A DNA stretch of 64,000 bases from positions 1,736,001 through 1,800,000 of the forward strand of contig JAQJZZ010000013.1 in the NCBI GenBank assembly GCA_030077755.1, given 5' to 3'. Origin of the DNA: Filosporella fistucella. Lineage: Eukaryota > Ascomycota > Leotiomycetes > Helotiales. This document shows, piece after piece, positions 1 to 10,508 of this stretch (positions are counted from its first letter, which is position 1; each line of letters opens with the position of its first letter). The position numbers were made by a program, and so were the translations under genes. The notes beneath the pieces are model-generated. The model ran no database searches. It was not told where the DNA came from and saw only the letters and a list, made by a program, of their open reading frames with translations.

Positions 1-361
1 TATGAGCCGGGAAAGGAATGGGTACATCACGTGCCAGTAGCACCATCTGGGATAGCTTGGCAATGGGAGCTCTCTGGCTTGAAAATCGCAAGATCATTTC
101 AAATACCCTCAATATTCCCCAATCTGGTTTCCACTTACAGGTGCAGAAGAGCTTATGATCTGAGAAGCTTTGCGATTGAGTCTAGGAGGATACCACGCCA
201 TTTTCAAAACCTACAACGCCCAGATTTTGTGATTCTAAACTTTGGGGCATCTTGTTCCTGTAAATCAACAAACCTTGCTGTCAACAACCACCCTTGAATG
301 CTCACACGACATCAAACCTGATCCCCAAAATTGCCAACACCATCCAATATCCCTTTGCATC
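1..361. other. 5' flank of the RTT103-like gene
   Basis: I see no convincing gene here. Short open frames exist on both strands but have no recognisable motif and no splice continuity with the downstream gene. The last 150 bases probably contain the promoter and 5' leader of the gene that starts at 362. Confidence 0.5.
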
Positions 362-1843
362 ATGGCGTATACAGATGACGCTGTGTTGGCAAAGCTTTCT
401 GCTCTCAATGAAACCCAGGAAAGCATCGTGAGTATCTTTGTCCTCTTTCTAACCAGCATTCTAACCTCAAGCAGGTCACAGTCGCCCAATGGGTAATGTT
501 TCACAGGTCAGCAAACGCGATCACTTCACCACTTCCTGTGCCCTGTACTGACCCGATATTCCAGGAGACATGCAGATCGAACTGGCCAGTTGTGGCTCCA
601 GCGATTGAAGGATTCTGGAAGCAATAAGAGATTGAACCTCATCTATCTTGCGAACGGTACGAAATAATACATACCCAATGGCTTTAATTGAGAGGTCCTT
701 CGAGATTGACATTGGAGTTTGCATGCTAATCACTGGTGGAATTATAGAGGTTGCCCAACAGTCGAAAGCTCGTCGCAAGGACGACTTCCTTATAGCATTC
801 TCTCCTGTCATCGCAGAAGCTACATCGACTGCATACAAGGGGGCTACAAATGAAGTGCAACAGAAGTTAAGACGAGTGGTGGAGGTTTGGAGACAGCGCC
901 AGATTTTCGAGCTGCCTATCCAAGAGGCAATCGAGTCGCGAATCGACGGTAGGCTCTCCTCCGAGTTTCTTAAGTACGTTGTGAGTGTGGGCTAATAGCG
1001 ACAGAGCTGGACAAATCCCGATCCTCGAACAAACGTGCGGGCGGGTCTATATTCTCTTCAAACCCAAGCGCGATTCCGAATGAGTTTGCCCCTCTGGTCA
1101 CTCCACAACAGACAGTCACGAAGCTTGTGCTCTCCACCAAGACCTCCGTCAATGCAGCAAATCAAGATTATGATAAGCTTATGGATCCATCCGCTGTAGC
1201 TCCGTCTGCACCCGTTCATGCTGCTCGCCTCAATGGATTGCTCAAGACGCTTGCAAATGCGGAGGGTGCTGTGGCAGAGAGTATCAAAGCACGAAAGTTA
1301 CTCATCGAAGGATTGGAGAAGATTTTGGACACGAACCGTGCCGCTCTCATCATTGATGAAAAGCAACTTACTGAGCTCACGAGTCGAAAGTTGGAAATCG
1401 ACCAGAAGAAACACGATGTAGAAGAGAGCATCATGCGTGGGTTTGCAAATAACAGCAATCCAGGAACACCAGTTGGCGATGGATCCCCAGGTGTCCAGCA
1501 CTCACCTGTCACGCCCGCTCCTGAGTTGGATCGCCCTGAAGTTGAGGCCCTGACCCCTCCTGGATATCCACAGCCCCCAGCGGGAGAGCCAATTCCAGCC
1601 TTCGAGTTAGACACCAATAATGGGTTTAGCAACCAGAATGGCGCTCAATATCATCAATCCCTTCAACAAGCTGCTGGATCGGATTTGCTATCAAGTTTGT
1701 CAAACCCCTACAACCATCCTCGATCGGCTAGCTCGGGCAGTGCAAAGAAACGGAAGTTGAACACCGAAGACAATTTTCCTGACCTTGATGATGGATTGGA
1801 TGCCGACGTTGCAGAAATGCTCAGAAGAGATAGTGGGAGCTGA
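362..1843 (+). CDS. RTT103: CID-domain protein, Rtt103-like (RNA polymerase II CTD binding, transcription termination)
   Basis: Five exons: 362-427, 475-506, 565-656, 748-948 and 1005-1843, giving 409 aa. Every joint keeps frame and uses GT-AG. The first 130 or so residues are a CID (CTD-interacting) domain with the ordered helices of yeast Rtt103, including TQESI near residue 18, NLIYLANEVAQQSK and the NEVQQKLRRVVEVW helix. A charged coiled-coil region follows (roughly residues 215-300), then a Pro-rich part and an acidic C-terminus with a KKRKL nuclear localisation-like stretch. In yeast this family binds Ser2-phosphorylated CTD and recruits the Rat1/Xrn2 torpedo exonuclease, and it acts in the nucleus. 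The start was chosen because MAYTDDAVLAKLSAL begins the CID helix directly. The neighbouring gene is convergent. Identity is firm at family level; direct orthology is inferred. Confidence 0.88.
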
Positions 1844-2367
1844 ATGGAGATAGAAAAGAAATCTCGACGTCATGATAATCAAGGCTATCCTGCCCAAAGT
1901 GCCTTTCTGGATGGGATTATGCGCAAGGTTCTTGTTTTGCAGTCCAATATCGGAACTATGTATTATGGATTTCGGCGTCTTCATTGCGGCATGTATTTCT
2001 ATAGCAAAATGGCAAATGAATCGAAACCCCCTAAAATCAGCTCACGTCCATGCTATTTGTCGTGGTGTGAGCTAGGGAAGCAGTCAAATATGTCGTGTGC
2101 TTCGTGACCTTTCCGCACTTTCCCCATTCCTCCATACGGCGATCTTCAAATACAAGGTCGTTGCAACATAGATCCAGTCCAGCGAGTTAGCCATTATCGG
2201 TTTTTACCGATGAGTCCTTGAATTGATAACTTAACGAGCTCCAATAATTTAAATAAGCACAATGAAGGTTGCAATGCGGGACACCGAAGTCTATTCCTCT
2301 ATCAACTGTACAGCCTTCCTTCCAATATGCCCGCAACCACTACCATGATTCCTCCCAGTCACAATAT
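1844..2367. other. Convergent 3' flank between RTT103-like and COX7-like genes
   Basis: This holds the two 3' untranslated regions of facing genes. No motif-bearing open frame is present. A stretch around 2220-2260 is A/T-rich and could carry polyadenylation signals for the upstream gene. Confidence 0.5.
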
Positions 2368-2876
2368 CTATCCCTTGCTGAACCAAGTCTTGTGTCCGAA
2401 AACCATTCGCGTCATCATGTACATCGACCCTGTGTATTCATTAGTTCAATTGCTCATTCACTACCACAACCTTCCGCAAAATAGGCAACGTACCAGCGAA
2501 ACCACCGAACAAGATTGCGTAGTATGGGAGCATGATCGCTCTGCTCTTAGGTGTCTGCCATCCATCAATAAGATTGTGTTTTCGTAGTAAGGGTCCGGAA
2601 TGGGCTGATGTGTACCTGGTTCCATTGACGAACACCCTTTGCGCCGCCCTCCTGGAACATGCGCTGATAGTGAGGAACACGATTCTCGCGGTTGACGAAG
2701 CTATTCTCGAGCTATTAGCATCCATTCGGCTCTGCATGCTCCCCCTCCCTATCCTCAATTGCGGATGGAAAATGAGGCCATTCCGGAGTGTCAGCCCCCT
2801 TCCTGCAACCGCCTCATAACGAATCGTATGGTCGTAGTATAACACTGTAAGGGACGAATTGAACTCACCCTGCCAT
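2368..2876 (-). CDS. COX7: Cytochrome c oxidase subunit 7 / 7A-like protein
   Basis: A four-exon gene on the minus strand: 2869-2876, 2616-2700, 2494-2554 and 2368-2429, encoding 71 aa. The first coding exon is only 8 nt (ATG GCA GG). The product starts MAGFVNRENRVPHYQRMF, continues through TPKSRAIMLPYYAILFGGFAG, which is the single membrane span, and ends MVFGHKTWFSKG. Length, the TP(K/R)SR motif before the helix, and the C-terminal GHKTWF tail fit fungal Cox7, a small nuclear-encoded subunit of respiratory complex IV in the mitochondrial inner membrane. All three introns have GT-AG ends and the frame is kept. A naive reading without splicing gives a meaningless 134-aa frame. It diverges from the PPR gene, with which it shares a short promoter. 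Confidence 0.87.
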
Positions 2877-3137
2877 TTTGACTGTGTAAGAAATCTGCTG
2901 AGTTGAAGAGAGGAGAGTTTCGTCGTTGTATTCAGAACATACGATGCTGCTCGAAGCTCGGGAAAGCTTTCGCGCTAACGGCGCTAGCCCATGCTGACTA
3001 ATAGCCTTTTGCAGCGAACTAGGAGCTGTGATGGAGGAAATATAATGTTAATGATGCAGCAGCGACGAGAAGAAATGCAATGGCGACAACAGATTCTCGA
3101 TGCGACAGCTCGATAGGATATATTCGAGGGGCTAAGG
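2877..3137. promoter_or_regulatory. Short bidirectional promoter region between COX7-like and PPR genes
   Basis: A 261-bp gap lies between the start codons of two divergent genes whose products both go to mitochondria. It must contain both promoters and 5' leaders. I did not find a clear TATA box; the control elements are not resolved. Shared regulation of the pair is inferred only from the arrangement. Confidence 0.5.
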
Positions 3138-5822
3138 ATGGGACCGGCATTGCAGAGGTTGTTGAAGCGGCCGGGCAGTCTTGAGATATTGAGGTTTCTG
3201 GTGGGAAAGCCGACTGGAAGAGGGGACCACGAAAGGGGAAGGAGAGGACATGCGAGTGCTGGTGTTTCCGAGCAAGTCTACACTGATAGTAGTGGCAATT
3301 GCGTACACCAACCTCAATTTCCCCCCTCTGAGCCCCATTTGGCTTCAATTGAGATACCAACTCCCAGTCGAAAGCTTCTTTTGATATCACAGCCCTCTGA
3401 AGCTCTATATCAACATCGAGTGGTTGAACCTACAGCCAGGGTATCTCGCAGCAGAAGAGGATTACGTCTGGTTCATTCAATTGGCGATGCGTCGACGAAC
3501 CTATCCTCACGACCTCGATTGGAAACGCAGGAGCCTCGATTGCTAAATAATGGATCACCCATAACAGAGATATTGGGGAACGAGAATCCTTACGGGCCGT
3601 GGCGCGAAGAACTATGGCCTTATGAACAGCTAGAATTTGAATCAAATTTAGGAAGCCCTGCATCTGAAGTGCGACTGCTTGACACGAAGAAATATCAAGG
3701 GGATCTGCGTCTTTGGGGATGTCTGCTGGAATACAGGAAAAGGATGTATGGGAGTGCAGGAGTCGTGATGTTCTGGAAAGAGATGATGAAGAGGGGGATT
3801 CAGCTCCCCAGTCAAAGACTTCTAGGCACAAAAATATGGACGACTATGTTGGACGTGGGTTTTCAGCAGCCGTGGTTACTTGAGGAAGTATGTCAATATG
3901 CAGATGCAATATGGGATACACATCATAAGAGATGGCCGAAGCTATACTCTTATGTGGTTTGCCACCATATTCTCGCTGGCGACTACGAGGCTGCCCTGAA
4001 ATGGCACAAGCAGTTGATTGAAAGACACGCCCCGAGTCGTAGAGTTTTCCAGTACATGCTCCGGCAGGTGGCTTCGAGTGGCGGAGATCATCGCAAAATA
4101 TTGAGATCCATATATGATGGAAATGGGCATAGGGACGGATACGACAGTGTGATACCAATGCTGTGCCAGCAAGGAAGGTTCAATATGGCATATAAATATC
4201 ATGCCTTCTTCCTCACCTACAATGACGTACCATCATCTTTTAAGGCCGTTGAGTCTTTACTACACTTCCTAGCTGTGTATTACCCCCGAAAAGCCGTTGA
4301 AGCTGTTGAGGATCTTTTTCAAGCCAACGTTTCCTTCGGACCAAGTCTCGGAAAGCTGGTGGATTCTAGCCAAAGAATATTTTCTCGAGAAATCATGAAC
4401 CAAGCTCACGGGGAAATCCTCAATGTTCCAGCCAAGGAATATAATGATGGTCTAGGTGCCCGCTGGTTCGCTACCACATGGGTATCATTAGATGTTGCAA
4501 TCAATGGAGTACATGCGCTTGGAGTCACACAAATTGGACCGCTGTCGCTACAGTCTATTGCACGGAGAGAGCCGCATCCTAAAAATGTTACCTCTAGGCT
4601 CAAGCAACTGCGTAATCTTGGGATATCTATCGGAGATTCGATGTTTGCCCGGGCTGTTGAGTCTTTTGCTAGTCTGAATCACTCTGATTTTTTGAAAGGA
4701 CTCCTGGAAAGTGATCAACACCCAGATCAATTAGATAATTTGGGGCTCCAAAAAAAGTTACTCTATGGCTACTCCCAGCGCAAAGACTGGCAATCGTATA
4801 GCAGGACGATTGCCATTTTGAAACTCGCAAGTAACACACCACAACTGGAAGAGCGGAACCTAGAGCTTGAAGTTCTACTTTATAATGGAAATTTAGAAGC
4901 TGCTCTTAACAGCTTGGAACAAATGCAGCTGCAGAGGGTTATTGTCAAATCACAGACCATCGCACAACTCATCAAGAGTATCCTCCGCCCCAGAGAGCCT
5001 GGAAGTCAACCGAGTCTTGATCCAAGTTCAAAGAATTATGGCGCCAGAGACGATCTCAGTCTTGCAATACATGTTTTGAAGAGCATCATGATATCTGGAA
5101 GCTTCGTTCCGACAACACAATGGCGAGAAATCATTCGAAGACTGGGAATGCTAGGACGATTTTCTGATCTAGCGCAGCTCACCCATTGGCTTGCCGCGTC
5201 TTACGGCTCGATAAGCACTCAATCTCCTCTGTGCGACACAGTGCCTCTTCATTCATATCAGACTCCAGCAGACATTCCTACGTCTCATCGACTCCATCCG
5301 CTTCGTAATCTTTTCACTCCAGCTCTACAAAGGGCTATTGTGGAATGGGGTTTCATACACGCCTTCAAGCCCAAGCCCCGTCATAGTCGTGAAGATCAGA
5401 GGCAACGTCCTAGTCATCACAGCGTAGCTATAAACCAAGCCCCAGCAAGATTTACTGACGGCATCACTTTGTTGCGACAGCTCAGTAGCCGTTGTGGCGT
5501 ACACATCAATGGCCCCTCGGTCAGGAAAGCAATCTTCTCGCGCCTTGTCAGCTATTTTGGAGATGACAGCATTCGTTCGAGCAATCCACTAAGTCGAAGC
5601 TCACGCCACAGGCTTCGTGGATCACTGCAGCTCGTCGCGCGCCAACTTGATGTTGCATTAGGGGGAAGTTTCTTCACTGCTGTGGATTTGGAAGGAAAAC
5701 TGCGGCAAATGGTCTCCAGGAAAGCTAAGAGTGTATACCGAAGGAGACTGGCTAGACGGCCGAGGGATCGTTCGTTGTTGCCGCCTCTCCGAGCTGTGTA
5801 TGTATCCAGCAAATCTGGTTGA
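3138..5822 (+). CDS. Large fungal pentatricopeptide-repeat (PPR) protein, probably mitochondrial
   Basis: A single uninterrupted 894-aa frame. The N-terminus (MGPALQRLLKRPGSLEILRF) is basic and amphipathic, free of acidic residues for about 15 residues, as expected of a mitochondrial presequence. From about residue 190 onward there are loosely repeated helix pairs of PPR type, for example the stretch with LYSYVVCHHILAGDYEAALKWHK, then FNMAYKYHAFFLTYNDVPSSF and YNGNLEAALNSLEQMQLQRV. The C-terminus is very basic (RRRLARRPRDRS). PPR proteins bind organelle RNA and promote processing, stability or translation. Here the RNA target is unknown. No intron is needed. The start is the first Met in frame and gives the presequence. 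PPR assignment is by repeat character, without a profile score. Confidence 0.78.
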   Translation: MGPALQRLLKRPGSLEILRFLVGKPTGRGDHERGRRGHASAGVSEQVYTDSSGNCVHQPQFPPSEPHLASIEIPTPSRKLLLISQPSEALYQHRVVEPTARVSRSRRGLRLVHSIGDASTNLSSRPRLETQEPRLLNNGSPITEILGNENPYGPWREELWPYEQLEFESNLGSPASEVRLLDTKKYQGDLRLWGCLLEYRKRMYGSAGVVMFWKEMMKRGIQLPSQRLLGTKIWTTMLDVGFQQPWLLEEVCQYADAIWDTHHKRWPKLYSYVVCHHILAGDYEAALKWHKQLIERHAPSRRVFQYMLRQVASSGGDHRKILRSIYDGNGHRDGYDSVIPMLCQQGRFNMAYKYHAFFLTYNDVPSSFKAVESLLHFLAVYYPRKAVEAVEDLFQANVSFGPSLGKLVDSSQRIFSREIMNQAHGEILNVPAKEYNDGLGARWFATTWVSLDVAINGVHALGVTQIGPLSLQSIARREPHPKNVTSRLKQLRNLGISIGDSMFARAVESFASLNHSDFLKGLLESDQHPDQLDNLGLQKKLLYGYSQRKDWQSYSRTIAILKLASNTPQLEERNLELEVLLYNGNLEAALNSLEQMQLQRVIVKSQTIAQLIKSILRPREPGSQPSLDPSSKNYGARDDLSLAIHVLKSIMISGSFVPTTQWREIIRRLGMLGRFSDLAQLTHWLAASYGSISTQSPLCDTVPLHSYQTPADIPTSHRLHPLRNLFTPALQRAIVEWGFIHAFKPKPRHSREDQRQRPSHHSVAINQAPARFTDGITLLRQLSSRCGVHINGPSVRKAIFSRLVSYFGDDSIRSSNPLSRSSRHRLRGSLQLVARQLDVALGGSFFTAVDLEGKLRQMVSRKAKSVYRRRLARRPRDRSLLPPLRAVYVSSKSG

Positions 5823-6739
5823 ATAAGCTTATAAAGGCATGTGTAAAGATCCTTGACCACGAAAAGAATTTATGCAATATACCAATTACCCAAATGCATT
5901 CTTCTCCTCAGCCATACTGTTCAGGTAGACGGGTCATATGATGAATGCAGTAAACTATTGAATTATTTCATCATTCGGCCCCATCCTGCACAAGAGTTTC
6001 AAGAAACTTCAAACTTCTAGTTGAACCTGGAATATAAGATCTGGCTTACCGATGGGGCGGCAGGAACGTCATAAACCGACCTAAAAAGGGGGTTCTCGCT
6101 TTGCCAGACCTCGCCTCTGAACGGCATCAAAGACTATCCGCTCTCGATTGTAGCATCATCTACCTATTGTACAATAATGTCCATATTAACTTCAAGTAAT
6201 TTTTCTTGGTTCCACTGAGGCGAATTTGATGAGAGCTTGTGATAGACGAGAAGATACTCGGGTGGAATGTGAGCAATGGGCAATTTGCTTGGACAAAACA
6301 AAACTAGCATAAAATTGAGGTAATGCTTGTGGAATCATTGAGGAGTCTTTTGTCTTCTGATTAAGGCTCATGGAGAGAGTAGTGGAGTCATTGAGAAGAT
6401 TGATGTGAGATCACGGGCGTGAAAACTTTCAATTGAGCTATGGCTCTATTATAATTTGACGCCGCAATGAAGTTGCGGATATTGAAAATCCAGGATTGAG
6501 AGTATTACAAAGCACAACATAGACTTAAGTGTAAATTTTGTGTTGCGAATTCTCCAAACTATCACAAGACAGGAGTCATTTGTACGAATTTTTTGAGAAG
6601 TGAGTGGGAGGGCAAGCGGGGCAAATTTCGAGGGATTGAATTTAAAACGCTTTCAAGAATCAAAGGGTCGGGCCATCTCCAAACTCCATGCACAGGGGAG
6701 TGCTCGTATCTTCATCTACTTAACTTGCACTTGTATCTA
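5823..6739. other. Intergenic stretch, about 0.9 kb
   Basis: This follows the PPR stop codon and is A/T-rich with many stops in all frames. I see no gene, repeat array or RNA gene. It holds the PPR 3' region and the upstream side of the decayed coiled-coil locus. Confidence 0.5.
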
Positions 6740-7922
6740 CGCACCATTTGCAAACGATCGTCGAATTAGTTCATTTCCAAGGCGAACTCGATCAAAGAGT
6801 GGCTGAGGTTCAAGCTCGGGTCCGCTCGAAAGAATGCAGCCTAATTCGAGTTCAAATTTGTAGCAAAAGACCGCAGTTGAAGGTCAAATCAACGATCGGC
6901 TTCAGGCTGCAAGCGGCAAAATTGAAGAACTGCGACTACAATTGATCCAGCAGGAAAACTCTGCCAAGGAGATGGCTGAAAGCCCCAAGAAAGATCGTTC
7001 AGCAAACTTGGAGATCACGAGCGCTGAGAAAGGCGCCACTCCAACTGCACCATGTGATCACGAATCAGGTGCGAGCAATGACAAAGCCGTTGAGATGGAG
7101 AAGCTTGGTCGGAGAATCAGACAGATGGAAATGGTCCAAGGAAGCATTGCCACTGCAAACGAAAGAATCGTGAGATTGGAACAAGATCTCACAGATACTA
7201 AGCGGCTGCTTTCCAAGTCCAATCACAATACAGCATGTCGAGTCTCTGTCTCCGCCAGGGAAAAATTTGAGAAGGAGAAAGTGGCGGCAGCTGAGGTGTT
7301 GAAAAAAAGGTCCAGGATGAGAGGGACGCTCTTAGGATTTATCTAGAGCACGCTAAAGGCAATAATGCCAGGTTATAGAAATGTTTGTTCAGCAAAGCTT
7401 GTTCTATCTAACACCACTACGATCGTCGATATTGAACCTGAGCCACAAGAGAGCGAGATTGCAGTAATCGAAAGTTCTTCTCACTCAATCGTCTCCAGCA
7501 AAGAGGCAGAACCATGCTTTGCTTCCTTGCGGCAGGACTACTCGCACTGTTCTTCGCCCTCTTCTCTAGCCATCTACGTCCCTCTGCTGAAGCAGAGTCT
7601 CCGTTAATACAGAGACGATGTACAAATTTGCACAGTCAAAGCATGCGGGCTGCTTGTTCCCTGCTGAAGAGACTACGTCGTATTTATATACCTGGAATCC
7701 TGCGTCAAACACCTTGACTATCACGCATGGAGACATCCCCAGCTATATCGACTCAATCATTACCGATAAGGCCGCAGATGAATTGGAGAACATCGAAGGC
7801 TCTGGTGATGCCAAGGAACGAAAGTCCTCGAAGTTCAGCCAAAAAAAACTTTGCTGCGGCTGCTATCGTCATCGCTGTCGTAGTTGGTGCTTATTACTTC
7901 TAGGGTGCTCAGGCGCGTCTTG
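6740..7922 (+). pseudogene. Disrupted coiled-coil protein gene with C-terminal membrane anchor
   Basis: Pieces of one coding sequence lie in changing frames. First a coiled-coil fragment (FQGELDQRVAEVQARVRSKE), then after a shift near 6865 GQINDRLQAASGKIEELRLQ running to about 7300. There an A7 run shifts the frame into VQDERDALRIYLEHAKGNN, which meets a TAG near 7377. A further segment up to about 7850 (TWNPASNTLTITHGDIPSY onward) reads through an A8 run only if one base is shifted, giving FAAAAIVIAVVVGAYYF and a stop at about 7922. That last stretch is a typical tail anchor. At least three shifts and one stop codon argue for a pseudogene. Because two breaks lie in A runs, sequencing error is an alternative. 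No family name can be assigned. Confidence 0.5.
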
Positions 7923-9407
7923 TACAACCGAAAGTTCTATTACGAGAACGGCGGAGGGGACCTAATTACTGTGTGCTTTTTCTTTTCAAAAAATAGTGGA
8001 TTTTTGTTTTCGGTATTGAGTGGATATTTGATCGTGGTTATTTTCACTTTGGGTTGTTATGTTTACAGGCTGTCTGAGGAACCCGCTTCAGGATGGGGAA
8101 CTGGTTTGCAGGTCTAAGGATCCATATGGATGCTGGTTTTCGCAAGTTGGGTTCATGGGCAGGATTTTAAGCGTTTGTTTTTCGTCAAAAGTCATGTATA
8201 TATGATCGCTTAGGTTTGGTGTTGGGTTTTCTTTACCTTGTTGCTTTGGAGTATTCTGTGCTTACCAAATGAACTCTGTCTGTTTAGTAGAGATGGTGAA
8301 GGATGTCTCCATTGCTGAATGCAAGGCATAGACTCTTCTCTTCATCATTTTCTATCGGTGGTGTGCATTCCGAATGATCTGTACCTATCGGGGCGTGTTT
8401 CTACCGGAAGATTGGTATTGGTACTTGTCTTGCGCTCATGCAGTATGCCCAGTAATATCGCTTACGTACGAGGCAGGCTTGGGCCTGTTTAGTAATTATC
8501 GCAAGTGCCATTACTTGAGCTGCATGAGTGTTTTGACTTTATCATTGTAGCCATCTGAAGGTCTTAGCACGCTCTCAAAGGTACAGGGAATTCATTCATG
8601 AAATTTTTGTGTGGCTGGACTTCTGAGCTTGCGCATTAATCTTTTGCCTATCAGGTGGAAATAACCTGCCTGATTCTATGGCGAAAGGTTTTATAGTTTG
8701 TATAGCAGAATGAAGTCTATTTGTTATCATATGACATAGCAATCTTCATTGACGATTCACGGAGTCTTGTGTTGAGAACAAAAAGATTCAGGTCACTTGA
8801 AATCACTGTACCTTCTCAAAATTGATATCTGTAGCATCAAAGACTATCCTGTTGGTATAACCTTCTCAAATTTCAGTATCTAGCACAAATTTGTGAAGGC
8901 GATCTGTCATTACTATTGTCCTTTCCAAAAGGCATACCAGTCACTCCCTTGAGCACCCCACGAGAACCACAAATCTATTGTGAGATTAAATATATGATCT
9001 GATTCTCTATTGTCTTCAAAGTCAGAGTGGATGGGCTTTGTGTTCCACATTCGCAGTCCGGTAAACCGTCGTCTTGCTATTGTGCTCGACGCATCCTACC
9101 ATAGCCACCACAATAGGAAGAAGCACAATAGGATCTACTCAGCTTGGTTTGAGGGCTTCCAAAAGTATTTAAATCTCTTGCTTCCTGAATGTTCTCAGCT
9201 CTTTCAAGCACACTTCTGATCTTACAAAGCCTCACAAACTTCATCTCAAGCAAACTCCTCTTTCTTCGGAATACCAGTCCACAGCTTGACGTCAAACCTA
9301 CCTCAGCACACGCATTACCATACTACCAACTGGCCTTCAGCAAAGTGCAGAAGCATCAAGTCGTACTGTCCAACCACTACCTACGATTATCATCCACGCC
9401 TGTCAAG
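7923..9407. other. Intergenic stretch and 5' region of coiled-coil gene
   Basis: About 1.5 kb rich in T runs and stops. The last 220 bases are open in frame with the following gene and could extend it by 73 residues from an ATG at 9189, but the added part lacks features and the ATG at 9408 sits in a better context, so it is treated as 5' leader. No other gene is seen. Confidence 0.45.
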
Positions 9408-10508
9408 ATGTCTGCTGCCACCTCTACCCCCGTCGTCAAAAACTCCGCCGAAGCACGGGAATTTCTCGATGCCATCGAGCACATGATAGACAATTGTGAG
9501 GATGAGGGACTCAATAACCTCTACGATCTCGGTAACAAGTTTGAGGCATTTGAAGATGTCTTCAAGAGGGAGAAGGAAAGAGCAAATGCCGCTGAATCGA
9601 CGAACCAAACGCTCAGGATGGAAAATCAACGACTGCAACAAATCGAGACGCAACACCAAGCACTCCTCCTTGCCAATGGCGCCGACAAATCAGCTGTCAC
9701 TGTTTTGGAAGCCCAAAAGGCCGACCTGCAGAACTTCCAACGCCAAGTCGTTGACCAAGTCACAACTGCCGTCCAATCTCTTGGCGCAGCTGTCACCCAC
9801 GAGAACTTGGATTGGTACATCCCCGGTGCAGCAATCGAAATCAACAACTTGCGACAGAAAGTTGTTGACCTTGAAGCACAACTTGCCGCCGCTGCTATCG
9901 CTGCCGCCACTTCTGCCGTCACTGCTCCACAACCCGTTACGTCTTCCTCTCAACCCGCCGCAACCTCCTCTGTCATTGAACAAAGCGATCTCGCCGAGTT
10001 CAAAGCTGAGTTGGAGAAGGCAAAGTCGGAGAATGCCAATCTCCGCGAGGAGATTGTGCAACTTAAGAAGAAGAGTGCTGAACTCCCTTCTCGTGCCGAA
10101 GGCAACTTGCATCGTCAAGTTCACGACTTGACCAAGAAGCTTGAGGCCAAGGAGGTGAAGTACCAGCAGCTGCAGAATCATTCTGACGAGCTCTTCTTCG
10201 TCATCCAACCGATCAAGACCGACTTGATCAACAGTACCAACGAGACTCTTCGTCTCCGCAAGGAGATGGAGGTCTTGAAGAAAGAGAAGGAGATGGCGAA
10301 GGCCGAAAACTTCAACCTCTTGAAGAAGTTTTCTGAGCAGCAAGTTGTCCCTGGCTCTGGATTGGGTTTGGTTGCCTCACTTCTACCAAAGAGTGAGGGC
10401 TTCCTGGGAAACGTTTGGGAGTTTGTTACCTTCTGGCCGGTGATGGCGTTGGTGTTGTTTGTGGGTGGCTGGTTGGAGCTGTTTCGTCGCGATATCATTG
10501 AGTACTAG
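9408..10508 (+). CDS. Tail-anchored coiled-coil protein of unknown function
   Basis: A single exon of 366 aa. After a short N-terminus (MSAATSTPVVKNSAEAREFL) there is an acidic helical region, then heptad-rich coiled coils at about 45-100, 120-170 and 195-320, with an Ala-rich linker near 165-190. The last 30 residues contain one hydrophobic segment, FWPVMALVLFVGGWLELF, followed by RRDIIEY. This is the layout of a C-terminal (tail) membrane anchor with the coiled coil facing the cytosol. I do not recognise the family. Neighbouring loci on both sides also encode proteins ending in a hydrophobic tail. The upstream in-frame ATG at 9189 would add a mildly hydrophobic N-terminus; I consider this less likely. 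Confidence 0.72.
   Translation: MSAATSTPVVKNSAEAREFLDAIEHMIDNCEDEGLNNLYDLGNKFEAFEDVFKREKERANAAESTNQTLRMENQRLQQIETQHQALLLANGADKSAVTVLEAQKADLQNFQRQVVDQVTTAVQSLGAAVTHENLDWYIPGAAIEINNLRQKVVDLEAQLAAAAIAAATSAVTAPQPVTSSSQPAATSSVIEQSDLAEFKAELEKAKSENANLREEIVQLKKKSAELPSRAEGNLHRQVHDLTKKLEAKEVKYQQLQNHSDELFFVIQPIKTDLINSTNETLRLRKEMEVLKKEKEMAKAENFNLLKKFSEQQVVPGSGLGLVASLLPKSEGFLGNVWEFVTFWPVMALVLFVGGWLELFRRDIIEY

Noticed and set aside
7840..7850. Programmed frameshift at the A8 run in the coiled-coil locus
   Set aside because: Considered because the shifted frame restores a membrane tail, but other breaks and a TAG in the same locus make decay or sequencing error simpler.
6124..8849. Identical 16-mer GCATCAAAGACTATCC at 6124 and 8834
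   Set aside because: One 16-nt match pair is expected by chance at about this frequency in 64 kb; flanks do not match.
9189..9407. N-terminal extension of the 366-aa coiled-coil protein
   Set aside because: In frame but featureless and close to a likely 5' leader; the downstream ATG has a better context. It remains possible.
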